A stretch of 64,000 nucleotides of DNA from Castellaniella sp040276065. Lineage in GTDB: Bacteria; Pseudomonadota; Gammaproteobacteria; Burkholderiales; Burkholderiaceae_B. Positions 25,370 through 33,661 of the stretch are shown in pieces. The notes under the pieces are model-generated. The model was not told the DNA's origin, ran no database searches, and saw only the letters and a list, made by a program, of their open reading frames with translations. The position numbers and the translations under genes were made by a program. The stretch lies in the NCBI RefSeq assembly GCF_040276065.1, contig NZ_JBELOI010000008.1, positions 62,001-126,000 of the forward strand. The letters run 5' to 3'. Position 1 is the first letter of the stretch, and the number at the start of each line of letters is the position of its first letter.

Positions 25370-27163
25370 ATGCCTCGTTTTCATACCGCTCCAGCGCCCG
25401 CGCGGCGCGATGATTGGCAAACCTTGCGCGCGCTCTGGCCCTATGTCTGGGCCTTCCGGGGGCGGGTCGCGCTCGCGTTCGCCTGCCTGGTGCTGGCCAA
25501 GCTCGCCAATGTTTCAACGCCGCTCTATCTCAAGGACCTGGTCGATGCCTTGGGCATGCCCGCGAACCTGCTGGCCCTGCCCGTGGCGGCTCTGCTGGGC
25601 TATGGTCTGGCGCGCCTGTCAACCAGCGTGTTTGGTGAACTGCGCGATGCCTTGTTCGCACGCGTGACACAAGGCGCCATCCGCCGGGTCGCGAGCCAGG
25701 TGTTCGAACATCTCCTGTCCCTGTCGCTGCGCTTTCACATGCAGCGCCGCACCGGAGGTCTCAGCCGCGACATCGAGCGCGGTACCAAGGGCATCGGCTT
25801 CCTGCTGAATTTCACGGTCTTCAACATCCTGCCCACCTTGCTCGAGATCGCAATGGTGACCGCGGTGCTGTTGTGGCGCTACGACTGGACCTTTGCCGCC
25901 CTCACGCTGGGGACGATCGCCGCGTATGTCGCGTTCACCTTGCTGGTGACGGAGCGGCGCATGGTTTATCGACGCAGCATGAACGCGCTCGATAGCCAGG
26001 CCAACGGCAAGGCGGTCGATGCCTTGATCAACTACGAGACGGTCAAGTATTTCGGCAACGAGGCCTACGAACACCGGCGCTACGACCAGGACATGGCGCG
26101 TTGGGTCGATTCGGCGGTGCGCAACCAGGTATCGCTTAACCTGCTGAACATGGGGCAGGGCGTGATCATTACCCTGGGCATCACGGCGCTGTTGTGGCGT
26201 TCCGCGGCGGGTGTGGTGCAGGGCACCATGACCGTGGGCGACGTCGTGCTGGTCTCGGCCTATCTGACCCAGCTCTATGCGCCTTTGAATTTCCTGGGCT
26301 TCGTGTATCGCGAGATCAAGCACGCCCTGGCCGACATGGAGCGCATGTTCGATCTGCTGGACAATCGCCAGGAGGTTGCCGACCAACCGGGTGCGCGCCC
26401 GCTGGCCACGCGTCGGGCGGCGCTGCGCTTCCAGGACGTGGTCTTTGGCTACGAGCCCGACCGCCGGATCCTCCACGGCGTGAGCTTCGACGTTCCCGCC
26501 GGCGCGACGGTGGCGGTGGTGGGCGCCTCGGGCGCCGGAAAATCCACGTTGTCGCGCCTGTTGTTTCGCTTCTACGACGCCGATGGCGGCGCGGTGCTGG
26601 TCGACGGACGGGACGTGCGCGGCTATACACAGGCGAGTCTGCGCGCCCACATCGGCATCGTGCCCCAGGATACGGTGCTGTTCAACGACACCATCGCCTA
26701 CAACATCGCCTATGGCCGGCCCGGCGCCGACCAGGCGGCCATCGAACGCGCGGCTCGGGCTGCTCACATCCACACCTTCATCCAGTCCCTGCCCAAGGGC
26801 TACGACACACCGGTGGGTGAGCGCGGGCTAAAACTATCCGGCGGCGAGAAGCAGCGCGTGGCCATTGCCCGCACCTTGCTCAAGGATCCGCCCATCCTGG
26901 TGTTCGACGAGGCGACCAGCGCACTGGACACGCGCACCGAACGCGCCATCCAGGACGAGCTTGCCCAGATTGCCCGGAATCGCACCACGCTGATCATTGC
27001 GCATCGGCTATCCACCGTCGTCGATGCGGACCGGATTATTGTGCTCGAGGCCGGACGGGTGGCCGAGGAGGGCGACCACGCCAGTCTGCTGGCCCTGGAC
27101 GGCCGCTATGCGAGGATGTGGCGGCTGCAGCAATCGGGCCAGGAAACAGACGTGGGTATTTGA
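25370..27163 (+). CDS. ABC transporter (ATM1/HMT1-like half-transporter, membrane and ATPase domains fused)
   Basis: The 597-residue exporter has six membrane helices (about 20-320) and a C-terminal ATPase domain with Walker A GASGAGKSTL (near 384), signature LSGGEKQR (near 489), Walker B ILVFDEATSALDT and a switch histidine in IIAHRLSTV. The N-terminal WPYVWAFRGRVALAF and YFGNEAYEHRRYDQDMARW resemble ATM1-type transporters that move glutathione-linked sulfur or metal conjugates. Its position directly before the Rrf2/SUF genes, with the suf -35 element overlapping its stop, supports an Fe-S or metal-stress role. The substrate is inference. Confidence 0.85.
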   Translation: MPRFHTAPAPARRDDWQTLRALWPYVWAFRGRVALAFACLVLAKLANVSTPLYLKDLVDALGMPANLLALPVAALLGYGLARLSTSVFGELRDALFARVTQGAIRRVASQVFEHLLSLSLRFHMQRRTGGLSRDIERGTKGIGFLLNFTVFNILPTLLEIAMVTAVLLWRYDWTFAALTLGTIAAYVAFTLLVTERRMVYRRSMNALDSQANGKAVDALINYETVKYFGNEAYEHRRYDQDMARWVDSAVRNQVSLNLLNMGQGVIITLGITALLWRSAAGVVQGTMTVGDVVLVSAYLTQLYAPLNFLGFVYREIKHALADMERMFDLLDNRQEVADQPGARPLATRRAALRFQDVVFGYEPDRRILHGVSFDVPAGATVAVVGASGAGKSTLSRLLFRFYDADGGAVLVDGRDVRGYTQASLRAHIGIVPQDTVLFNDTIAYNIAYGRPGADQAAIERAARAAHIHTFIQSLPKGYDTPVGERGLKLSGGEKQRVAIARTLLKDPPILVFDEATSALDTRTERAIQDELAQIARNRTTLIIAHRLSTVVDADRIIVLEAGRVAEEGDHASLLALDGRYARMWRLQQSGQETDVGI

Positions 27164-27189
27164 CCGATACAGTACCGAAGTAGTACTAT
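27160..27189 (+). promoter_or_regulatory. Promoter of the Rrf2-suf operon with internal operator-like inverted repeat
   Basis: TTGACC (27160-27165), an 18-nt spacer and TACTAT (27184-27189). AGTAC-N7-GTACT (27171-27187), a perfect 5-bp inverted repeat, fills the space between the two elements and overlaps the -10. A repressor bound there would block RNA polymerase, consistent with autoregulation by the adjacent Rrf2 protein. Confidence 0.65.
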
Positions 27190-27221
27190 TTAGCTGTCGA
27201 TTCAACCCCCCCGGACCCCCC

Positions 27222-27704
27222 ATGCTGCGTATCAGCAAAATCGTCGATTACGGCATCCTCGTGCTCACGCACATGGCGGCCCACCCGACGCACGTGTGCA
27301 GCGCGGCCGAGCTGGCCGGTGCATTGGGCCTGGGCCAGCCGATCGTCAGAAAAGTCCTCAAGCTGCTGGCTCAGCACAGCCTGGTGGCGAGCACCCGGGG
27401 TGCCCATGGCGGCTACCGGCTGGGCCGACCCGCCCAGCGCATCAGCATCGCCCAGATCATCGACGCCCTCGAGGAACAACCCTTCGGCCTGACCGAGTGC
27501 ACCGCCCTCCCGGGTGCGTGCAGCGTCGAGGAAGCCTGTCACATCCGGTCGCACTGGCAGCGCATCAACCTCATGGTGCGCCGCACGCTCGAGGGCGTGT
27601 CGGTGGCCGACATGGTTCAGGGCGAACCCATCCATCCTGTGCGCACCCCCGTCGGGGTGCGCATCACCGCGGCCAATACCCCGACATGGAGTCTGCCTAA
27701 ATGA
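27222..27704 (+). CDS. Rrf2-family Fe-S-sensing regulator of the SUF operon
   Basis: The 160-residue protein has an N-terminal winged helix (MLRISKIVDYGILVLTHMA; RGAHGGYRLGRPAQRISIAQII) and three cysteines (Cys93, Cys100, Cys106) almost exactly where IscR has Cys92/98/104, so it probably binds a [2Fe-2S] cluster. It begins the suf transcript and its stop overlaps the sufB start. I infer repression of the operon when clusters are plentiful. I start at ATG 27222; the longer frame overlaps the exporter gene. Confidence 0.9.
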   Translation: MLRISKIVDYGILVLTHMAAHPTHVCSAAELAGALGLGQPIVRKVLKLLAQHSLVASTRGAHGGYRLGRPAQRISIAQIIDALEEQPFGLTECTALPGACSVEEACHIRSHWQRINLMVRRTLEGVSVADMVQGEPIHPVRTPVGVRITAANTPTWSLPK

Positions 27705-29149
27705 GTACCGTCAACGACAAGCTCGATTCCTTTCTCGTTCGTGATTACGAGGCGGGTTTCGTCACGGAGATCGAATCCGTCACCTTCCCCAAGGGTCTGG
27801 ACGAGGACGTCATCCGCCGCTTGTCGGCGGTCAAGCGGGAACCGGAATTCATGCTGGAATGGCGCCTGAACGCCTACCGCGCGTGGCTCAAGATGCCCCG
27901 GCCCAAGTGGGCCAAGGTCGACTTCCAGGAGCCCGATTTCCAGGACATCAGCTATTACTCGGCGCCGAAATCCAAAAAGGACGGCCCCAAGAGCCTGGAC
28001 GAGGTTGATCCGGAATTGCTGCGCACCTATGAAAAACTGGGCGTGCCGCTGCACGAGCGCGCCAGGCTCGCGGGCGTCGCCGTCGATGCCGTGTTCGATT
28101 CGGTGTCGGTTGCCACGACGTTCCGCAAGCAGCTTGCCGATGCGGGTGTGCTCTTCTGTTCGTTCTCCGAGGCGGTGCGCAATCACCCCGATCTCATTCA
28201 GAAGTACATGGGCACGGTCGTTCCCCCGGGTGACAATTTCTACGCCGCGCTCAACTCGGCCGTGTTCTCGGACGGCTCGTTTGTCTACATTCCCAAGGGT
28301 GTGCGCTGTCCGATGGAGCTGTCCACGTACTTCCGCATCAACGCGGCCGACACGGGGCAGTTCGAGCGCACGCTGATCATTGCCGACGAGGGCGCGGTCG
28401 TCAGTTATCTCGAGGGCTGTACGGCGCCGATGCGCGACGAAAACCAGTTGCACGCCGCGGTGGTAGAGCTGGTTGCGCTCGAGGATGCCCGGATCAAGTA
28501 CTCCACCGTGCAGAACTGGTATCCCGGCGACGAGAACGGCGTGGGCGGCATCTACAACTTTGTAACCAAGCGCGGCGACTGCCGCGGTGCCCGCTCGCGG
28601 ATCTCCTGGACCCAGGTCGAGACCGGATCGGCGATCACCTGGAAATACCCCAGCGTGATCCTGAGGGGCGACGATTCGACCGGTGAATTCTATTCGGTGG
28701 CCGTCAGCAATCACTACCAGCAGGCCGACACTGGCACCAAGATGATCCACATGGGCCGCAATACGCGCAGCACCATCATTTCCAAGGGAATCTCGGCCGG
28801 CCACGGCAGCAACACCTTCCGCGGCCTGGTGCGCATGACGCCCAAGGCCGAGAACGCCCGCAATTACACGCAGTGCGACTCGCTGTTGATCGGCAAAGAG
28901 TGCGCCGCGCACACTTTCCCGACCATCGAGGTCCAGCACCCCAGCGCCAGCGTCGAGCACGAGGCCACGGCCTCGCGCATCGCCGAGGATCAACTGTTCT
29001 ATGCCATGCAGCGCGGCCTGTCGGCCGAGGATGCCGTGTCGATGATCGTCAACGGTTTCTGCAAGGAAGTTTTCAAGGAATTGCCCATGGAGTTCGCCGT
29101 CGAAGCGCAGAATCTGCTCGGCGTGAGTCTGGAAGGCAGCGTCGGTTAA
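27701..29149 (+). CDS. sufB: Fe-S cluster assembly scaffold subunit SufB
   Basis: The 482-residue protein is the SufB core of the SufBC2D scaffold. Characteristic blocks are GVPLHERARLAGVAVDAVFDSV, FVYIPKGVRCPMELSTYFRIN, GGIYNFVTKRGDCRGARSRISWTQVETGSAITWKYPS and the C-terminal VNGFCKEVFKELPMEFA. ATG 27701 overlaps the regulator stop by four bases. sufC starts 11 nt downstream. Confidence 0.98.
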   Translation: MSTVNDKLDSFLVRDYEAGFVTEIESVTFPKGLDEDVIRRLSAVKREPEFMLEWRLNAYRAWLKMPRPKWAKVDFQEPDFQDISYYSAPKSKKDGPKSLDEVDPELLRTYEKLGVPLHERARLAGVAVDAVFDSVSVATTFRKQLADAGVLFCSFSEAVRNHPDLIQKYMGTVVPPGDNFYAALNSAVFSDGSFVYIPKGVRCPMELSTYFRINAADTGQFERTLIIADEGAVVSYLEGCTAPMRDENQLHAAVVELVALEDARIKYSTVQNWYPGDENGVGGIYNFVTKRGDCRGARSRISWTQVETGSAITWKYPSVILRGDDSTGEFYSVAVSNHYQQADTGTKMIHMGRNTRSTIISKGISAGHGSNTFRGLVRMTPKAENARNYTQCDSLLIGKECAAHTFPTIEVQHPSASVEHEATASRIAEDQLFYAMQRGLSAEDAVSMIVNGFCKEVFKELPMEFAVEAQNLLGVSLEGSVG

Positions 29150-29160
29150 GGAGCCCACTC

Positions 29161-29937
29161 ATGTTGAACATCAAGAATCTGCACGCCTCGGTCGAAGACA
29201 AGGCAATCCTCCACGGCCTGGATCTCGAGGTCAAGGCGGGCGAGGTGCACGCCATCATGGGGCCCAACGGCTCGGGCAAGAGCACCTTGTCGCAGGTGCT
29301 GGCCGGCCGCGAGGACTATAAAGTCACCGAAGGTTCGGTCCAATTCGAGGGCCAGGACCTGCTGGCCATGCCCATCGAAGAGCGCGCCCGCGCGGGTATC
29401 TTCCTGGCCTTCCAGTATCCAATCGAGATCCCGGGCGTCTCCAACGCCTATTTCCTGCGTGCGGCGGTCAACGCCGTGCGGCGCCAGCGCGGCCTGCCCG
29501 AGCTCGACGCCATGGATTTCGTCAAGCGCGCCAAGGCTGAAATGAAATTGGTCGACATGCGCGACGAGTTCCTGTATCGCGCGGTCAACGAAGGGTTCTC
29601 GGGTGGTGAAAAGAAACGCAACGAGGTTCTGCAGATGACCCTGCTCGAGCCCAAGCTCGCCATCCTCGACGAAACCGATTCGGGCCTCGACATCGATGCC
29701 CTCAAGGTTGTCGCCGACGGTGTCAATCGCCTGCGTTCGCCCGAGCGTGCCATGATCGTGATCACGCACTATCAGCGTCTGCTGGATTACATCGTGCCGG
29801 ATTACGTGCACGTGCTGGCCCAGGGACGCATCGTGCGCTCGGGCGGGCACGAACTCGCCCTTGAGCTCGAGGAACGCGGCTACGGCTGGACCGAGACCCA
29901 GGGGGGGCGCCCGGCGGCTAAAGGAGCGGCCGCATGA
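29161..29937 (+). CDS. sufC: Fe-S cluster assembly ATPase SufC
   Basis: The 258-residue ABC-type ATPase has Walker A MGPNGSGKSTLSQVLAG, signature FSGGEKKRNE and Walker B LAILDETDSGLDIDAL, as expected for SufC, which drives conformational change in SufBD. ATG 29161 begins the family N-terminus MLNIKNLHASVEDKAIL and has AAGGAG upstream. The stop overlaps sufD. Confidence 0.98.
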   Translation: MLNIKNLHASVEDKAILHGLDLEVKAGEVHAIMGPNGSGKSTLSQVLAGREDYKVTEGSVQFEGQDLLAMPIEERARAGIFLAFQYPIEIPGVSNAYFLRAAVNAVRRQRGLPELDAMDFVKRAKAEMKLVDMRDEFLYRAVNEGFSGGEKKRNEVLQMTLLEPKLAILDETDSGLDIDALKVVADGVNRLRSPERAMIVITHYQRLLDYIVPDYVHVLAQGRIVRSGGHELALELEERGYGWTETQGGRPAAKGAAA

Positions 29938-31244
29938 GCACCGAGCTGCAAGTCTGGACCGAGACCTTCGGCCGCCGCGCGGGCGCACTGCCCGGCGCAC
30001 AGATTCCCTGGCTCGCGGATTTGCGGCGCCGGGCCATGGATCGCTTTGCCGCCGAGGGCTGGCCTCACACCCGCCTGGAGGCCTGGCGTCACACGTCGCT
30101 CGCGGCGCTGGCCCAGCAGTCCTTCGAGGACGGCGGCGCACAACCGGTGACCGGTTTGGTGAACGAGCTGCGCGCCGATGAGGGCGGTTATTGGCTGGTG
30201 TTTGTGGACGGGCGTTTCGATCAGGCCCTGTCCCGTGTCGGCGACCTGCCCGCGGGCGTCGTCCTGCAGCCGATGTCCGAGGCGCTTGCCGAGCATGCCG
30301 AGGATATCCAGCCGGTGCTCGGGCAGGCCAGCGACGGCGCCAGTTCCTCGGCGCTGAACCTGGCCCTGGCCAGCGATGGCGCTTTTCTGAAACTGCCGCG
30401 CGGCGCGGTGCTCGCCGAACCCGTGCACCTGGTCTGTGTGGCGGCGTCGCCGCGCGCCTCGCAGTTTTTGCGGCACGTGGTGATCGCCGATGACGCGGCG
30501 CAGGCCACCGTGGTCGAGCATTACGTCGGCGTGCCGGGGGCCGCGAACTTCAGCCACGCGGCCACCCGCCTGGATCTGGCCCGCGATGCACGCATCACTC
30601 ACCTCAAGTTGCAGCAAGAGTCCGAGCAGGCATGGCATCTCGGCGATATCGAGGCCAACCAGGCCCAGGGGTCATACTTCGCCTCGCACTCGATGTCCCT
30701 GGGCGCCCGGCTCGCGCGTCACGACATTGCGACCCATTTCACGGGGCAGCGCGGCGAGACCCTGCTCAACGGCCTGTACTACGTGGACAAGCGCCGCCAT
30801 GTCGATCACCACACCTTGATCGGTCACGCGCAGCCGCGCTGCGTGAGCCACGAATCTTATCGCGGCATCATGGCCGACACCTCGCATGGCGTATTCAGTG
30901 GCCGCATTCTCGTTGCGCCTGGCGCGGACGGCACCGATGCGGTCCAGCGCAACGACAGCCTGCTGCTGTCGCGCCTGGCCAAGTCCGATTCCCGGCCCGA
31001 GCTCGAGATCTATGCTGACGATGTCAAGTGCGCGCACGGCGCGACGGTCGGGCAGATCGATGCCGACAGCCTGTTCTACTTGCGCTCGCGCGGGTTGGAT
31101 GAGGCGCGCGCCCGTGACATTCTGATCTATGCGTTTGCGGCGGCCAGCGTCGCCCGCATCGAGGCCGAGCCTCTGCGGCGACGCGTCGAGCGGGCGGTGC
31201 GGGCGATCCTGCCGGGCGACATCGCCACCGAGGTGGCCGCATGA
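29934..31244 (+). CDS. sufD: Fe-S cluster assembly protein SufD
   Basis: The 436-residue protein is the SufD partner of SufB in the SufBC2D complex. It shows GLYYVDKRRHVDHHTLIGHAQP, the conserved HGATVGQIDADSLFYLRSRGLDEARAR near the C-terminus and an N-terminal helical part. It overlaps sufC by four bases and its stop overlaps the sufS start, so translation is coupled throughout. Confidence 0.97.
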   Translation: MSTELQVWTETFGRRAGALPGAQIPWLADLRRRAMDRFAAEGWPHTRLEAWRHTSLAALAQQSFEDGGAQPVTGLVNELRADEGGYWLVFVDGRFDQALSRVGDLPAGVVLQPMSEALAEHAEDIQPVLGQASDGASSSALNLALASDGAFLKLPRGAVLAEPVHLVCVAASPRASQFLRHVVIADDAAQATVVEHYVGVPGAANFSHAATRLDLARDARITHLKLQQESEQAWHLGDIEANQAQGSYFASHSMSLGARLARHDIATHFTGQRGETLLNGLYYVDKRRHVDHHTLIGHAQPRCVSHESYRGIMADTSHGVFSGRILVAPGADGTDAVQRNDSLLLSRLAKSDSRPELEIYADDVKCAHGATVGQIDADSLFYLRSRGLDEARARDILIYAFAAASVARIEAEPLRRRVERAVRAILPGDIATEVAA

Positions 31245-32482
31245 ACGCACCGCAACCCGCCCTCGCATCCGGCCTGCTGGATCTGGCCGGCGATTTCCCC
31301 ATCCTCGCGCAACCGGTGCGCGGCCGCCGGCTTGCCTACCTGGACAACGGCGCGACCACGCAAAAACCGCAGGCGGTCATCGACGCCATGGATGCGTTCT
31401 ATGCGCATTCGAACGCCAACATCCATCGGGGCGTGCATTGGCTGTCGCAGCACGCCACCGACCTGTACGAGCAGGCTCGCGAACAGGTGCGCACACTGTT
31501 GAATGCGGCCGACAGCCAGGAAATCATTTTTACCCGCGGCACCACGGAATCGATCAATCTGGTGGCCCAGACCTGGGGCCAGCGCCTGCGGGCGGGGGAC
31601 GAAATCCTGGTCACGGGCCTGGAGCACCATTCCAACATCGTCCCCTGGCAACTGCTGTGCGAGCGCAGCGGCGCCGTGCTGCGCGCCGCGGCGGTCACCG
31701 ACTCGGGCGAGCTCGATATGGCCGATTTCAAGGCGCTGCTCGGCCCGCGTACGCGGCTGGTGGCCCTGGCCCATGTCTCCAATGCGCTGGGCACCGTCAA
31801 CCCCGTCGAGGAGGTCGTGCGCCTGGCCCGCGGGGTCGGCGCGCGGGTGCTGATCGACGGCGCTCAGGCCGTTGCTCACCAAGCGGTCGACGTCCAGGCC
31901 CTGGATTGTGACTTCTATGCTTTCTCGGGCCACAAGCTCTATGGCCCGACCGGTATCGGCGCGCTTTACGTGCGCGCCGGGATCCTGGCGGATCTGCCGC
32001 CCTGGCAGGGCGGCGGCGACATGATTCGTACGGTCAGCTTCGAGGGCACAACCTATGCGGACGGCCCGCAGCGCTTTGAGGCGGGCACGCCCAATATCGG
32101 TGGTGCCATTGTGATGGGCGCGGCGATCGAGTACCTGCGTGGAGTCGGCCTGGGGCGCGTCGCCGCCCACGAAGCGGCCCTGCTGGCCGAGGCCACCGAG
32201 CGCATGACGGCATTGCCGGGTATTCGGATCGTCGGAACCGCGCCGCACAAAGCGGGAATCCTGTCCTTTCTGGTCGAGGGCATCCATCCCCACGACTTGG
32301 GGACGATCCTCGATACCGAGGGGGTGGCCATTCGCGCGGGTCATCACTGCGCCATGCCCCTGATGACGCATTTTGGCATTCCCGGGACCGCTCGCGCCTC
32401 GTTCGCCCTGTACAACAGCAGCCAGGACGTCGACGCCCTGGTGGCCGGTGTGCGCAAGGCTCAGAAACTGTTCGGAGTCTGA
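31241..32482 (+). CDS. sufS: Cysteine desulfurase SufS
   Basis: The 413-residue PLP enzyme removes sulfur from cysteine for cluster building. The lysine that binds PLP is in FSGHKLYGPTGIG, and the catalytic cysteine is in IRAGHHCAMPLM, the group II desulfurase pattern. YLDNGATTQKPQAV marks the start of the fold. It is overlapped by sufD and followed 4 nt later by sufU, its likely sulfur acceptor. Confidence 0.98.
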   Translation: MNAPQPALASGLLDLAGDFPILAQPVRGRRLAYLDNGATTQKPQAVIDAMDAFYAHSNANIHRGVHWLSQHATDLYEQAREQVRTLLNAADSQEIIFTRGTTESINLVAQTWGQRLRAGDEILVTGLEHHSNIVPWQLLCERSGAVLRAAAVTDSGELDMADFKALLGPRTRLVALAHVSNALGTVNPVEEVVRLARGVGARVLIDGAQAVAHQAVDVQALDCDFYAFSGHKLYGPTGIGALYVRAGILADLPPWQGGGDMIRTVSFEGTTYADGPQRFEAGTPNIGGAIVMGAAIEYLRGVGLGRVAAHEAALLAEATERMTALPGIRIVGTAPHKAGILSFLVEGIHPHDLGTILDTEGVAIRAGHHCAMPLMTHFGIPGTARASFALYNSSQDVDALVAGVRKAQKLFGV

Positions 32483-32486
32483 GCCC

Positions 32487-32939
32487 ATGGACGAGCAATA
32501 CGATGGCCTGCGCGAGCTTTATCAGGAAGTCATCTTCGACCACAACCGCAATCCACGCAATTTTCATGCGATGGCCGACGCCTCGCATCGCGCGGACGGC
32601 CACAATCCGCTATGCGGCGATCAACTCACCGTCTATGCGCGTCTGCGCGACGGCGTGATCGACGAGGTCAGCTTCGTTGGCCATGGCTGCGCCATCTCGA
32701 CCGCCTCGGCTTCGCTGATGACCGAGGCGGTGCGGGGCCGCCGCATCGACGAGGCCGAGGCCTTGTTTCGGGACGTCCATGCCATGCTGACCGAGGCGCA
32801 TCCAGACTGCGACTTGGGCAAGCTCGAGGTGCTGTCGGGCGTGCGCGAGTTCCCCGCGCGCGTCAAGTGCGCAACGCTGGCCTGGCACACGCTGCACAAC
32901 GCCATCACGCTTGCCAGAGATACCGCCCGCACCGAATAG
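32487..32939 (+). CDS. sufU: SufU-type sulfur-transfer/scaffold protein
   Basis: The 150-residue protein carries the SufU/IscU cysteines at 43 (NPLCGD), 68 (GHGCAIS) and 128 (RVKCAT) plus Asp45, the set that binds zinc in Bacillus SufU, which accepts sulfur from SufS. A region near residues 85-110 matches the SufU-specific insertion. ATG 32487 is chosen over the longer frame that overlaps sufS. No sufE is present, so SufU should be the SufS partner. Confidence 0.93.
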   Translation: MDEQYDGLRELYQEVIFDHNRNPRNFHAMADASHRADGHNPLCGDQLTVYARLRDGVIDEVSFVGHGCAISTASASLMTEAVRGRRIDEAEALFRDVHAMLTEAHPDCDLGKLEVLSGVREFPARVKCATLAWHTLHNAITLARDTARTE

Positions 32940-32949
32940 AGGATATGCC

Positions 32950-33510
32950 ATGAACAGCTATACACGCCAGGAAGTCGTCGTCAGCCGGGACGTGCCGGCG
33001 GTCACCGTGCCCTACGGCTCGCCGGTGACCATCGAGGCCGGCTGCGATGCGGTCATCACCCAGCAGTTGGGGGGAACCTTCACCGTCATGGTCGAGGGCA
33101 ATCTGTACCGCATCGAGGGGGTGGATGCGGATGCGCTCGGCTTGGAGCCGATCGAGGACATTACGCACACCCACGATGGGCCGGCCACAGCGGAATCCGT
33201 CGAGGACGCGGCCTGGACCATGCTCTCGACCTGCTACGATCCCGAGATTCCCGTCGACATCGTCAACCTGGGGCTGGTCTATACGTGCAAGATCCTGCCC
33301 GCGGGCGCTCCCGAGCGCTTTCGCATCGAAGTCGAGATGACGCTCACGGCCCCGGGCTGCGGCATGGGCACCATGATCGCCGACGAGGCGCGCAACAAGC
33401 TGCTGAACATCGAGGGTGTGGACGAGGTGACCGTCGATCTGGTCTGGGATCCGCCCTGGAGCCGCGAGATGATCAGCGAGCCGGCGCGCCTGCAGCTCGG
33501 CTTGCTCTGA
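32950..33510 (+). CDS. sufT: SufT (MIP18/DUF59 family) Fe-S maturation protein
   Basis: The 186-residue protein has an N-terminal extension (about 1-80) and a C-terminal MIP18/DUF59 domain (CYDPEIPVDIVNLGLVYTCKI, LTAPGCGMGTMIADEARN, VTVDLVWDPPWSREMIS). SufT in other bacteria helps Fe-S maturation when cluster demand is high. AGAGGATATGCC precedes ATG 32950. It closes the suf operon; a GC stem (33519-33539) without a T tract follows. Confidence 0.9.
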   Translation: MNSYTRQEVVVSRDVPAVTVPYGSPVTIEAGCDAVITQQLGGTFTVMVEGNLYRIEGVDADALGLEPIEDITHTHDGPATAESVEDAAWTMLSTCYDPEIPVDIVNLGLVYTCKILPAGAPERFRIEVEMTLTAPGCGMGTMIADEARNKLLNIEGVDEVTVDLVWDPPWSREMISEPARLQLGLL

Positions 33511-33583
33511 GGCAGTGCCCCCGGCCGGGCGCGCCGGGGCGACGCGTAGGCAAGGGGGGCTTGGCCCGGTTTGATGGCCGTCA

Positions 33584-33611
33584 TTGACGCGCCATCCAAA
33601 ACTTGTATAGT
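33584..33611 (+). promoter_or_regulatory. Predicted promoter of the EAL-GGDEF gene
   Basis: TTGACG (33584-33589), a 16-nt spacer and TATAGT (33606-33611). The predicted start near 33618 leaves a short leader containing a strong hairpin. Confidence 0.7.
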
Positions 33612-33628
33612 GGTGTCGAAATTTCTCA

Positions 33629-33657
33629 GGCTCGGACGGAGTCGCCGCCACCGAGCC
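33629..33657 (+). other. Leader hairpin at the EAL-GGDEF start
   Basis: GGCTCGG (33629-33635) and CCGAGCC (33651-33657) form a 7-bp G+C-rich stem with a 15-nt loop, ending 4 nt before TTG 33662. No clear Shine-Dalgarno sequence is seen, so the stem could limit translation. Confidence 0.5.
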
Positions 33658-33661
33658 GCCA

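Noticed and set aside
33618..33661. Leader with CTCAGG...GGACGGAG, resembling the 3' side of a glycine riboswitch
   Set aside because: The predicted leader is only about 45 nt, the 5' half of the aptamer is absent, and the downstream gene is unrelated to glycine metabolism.
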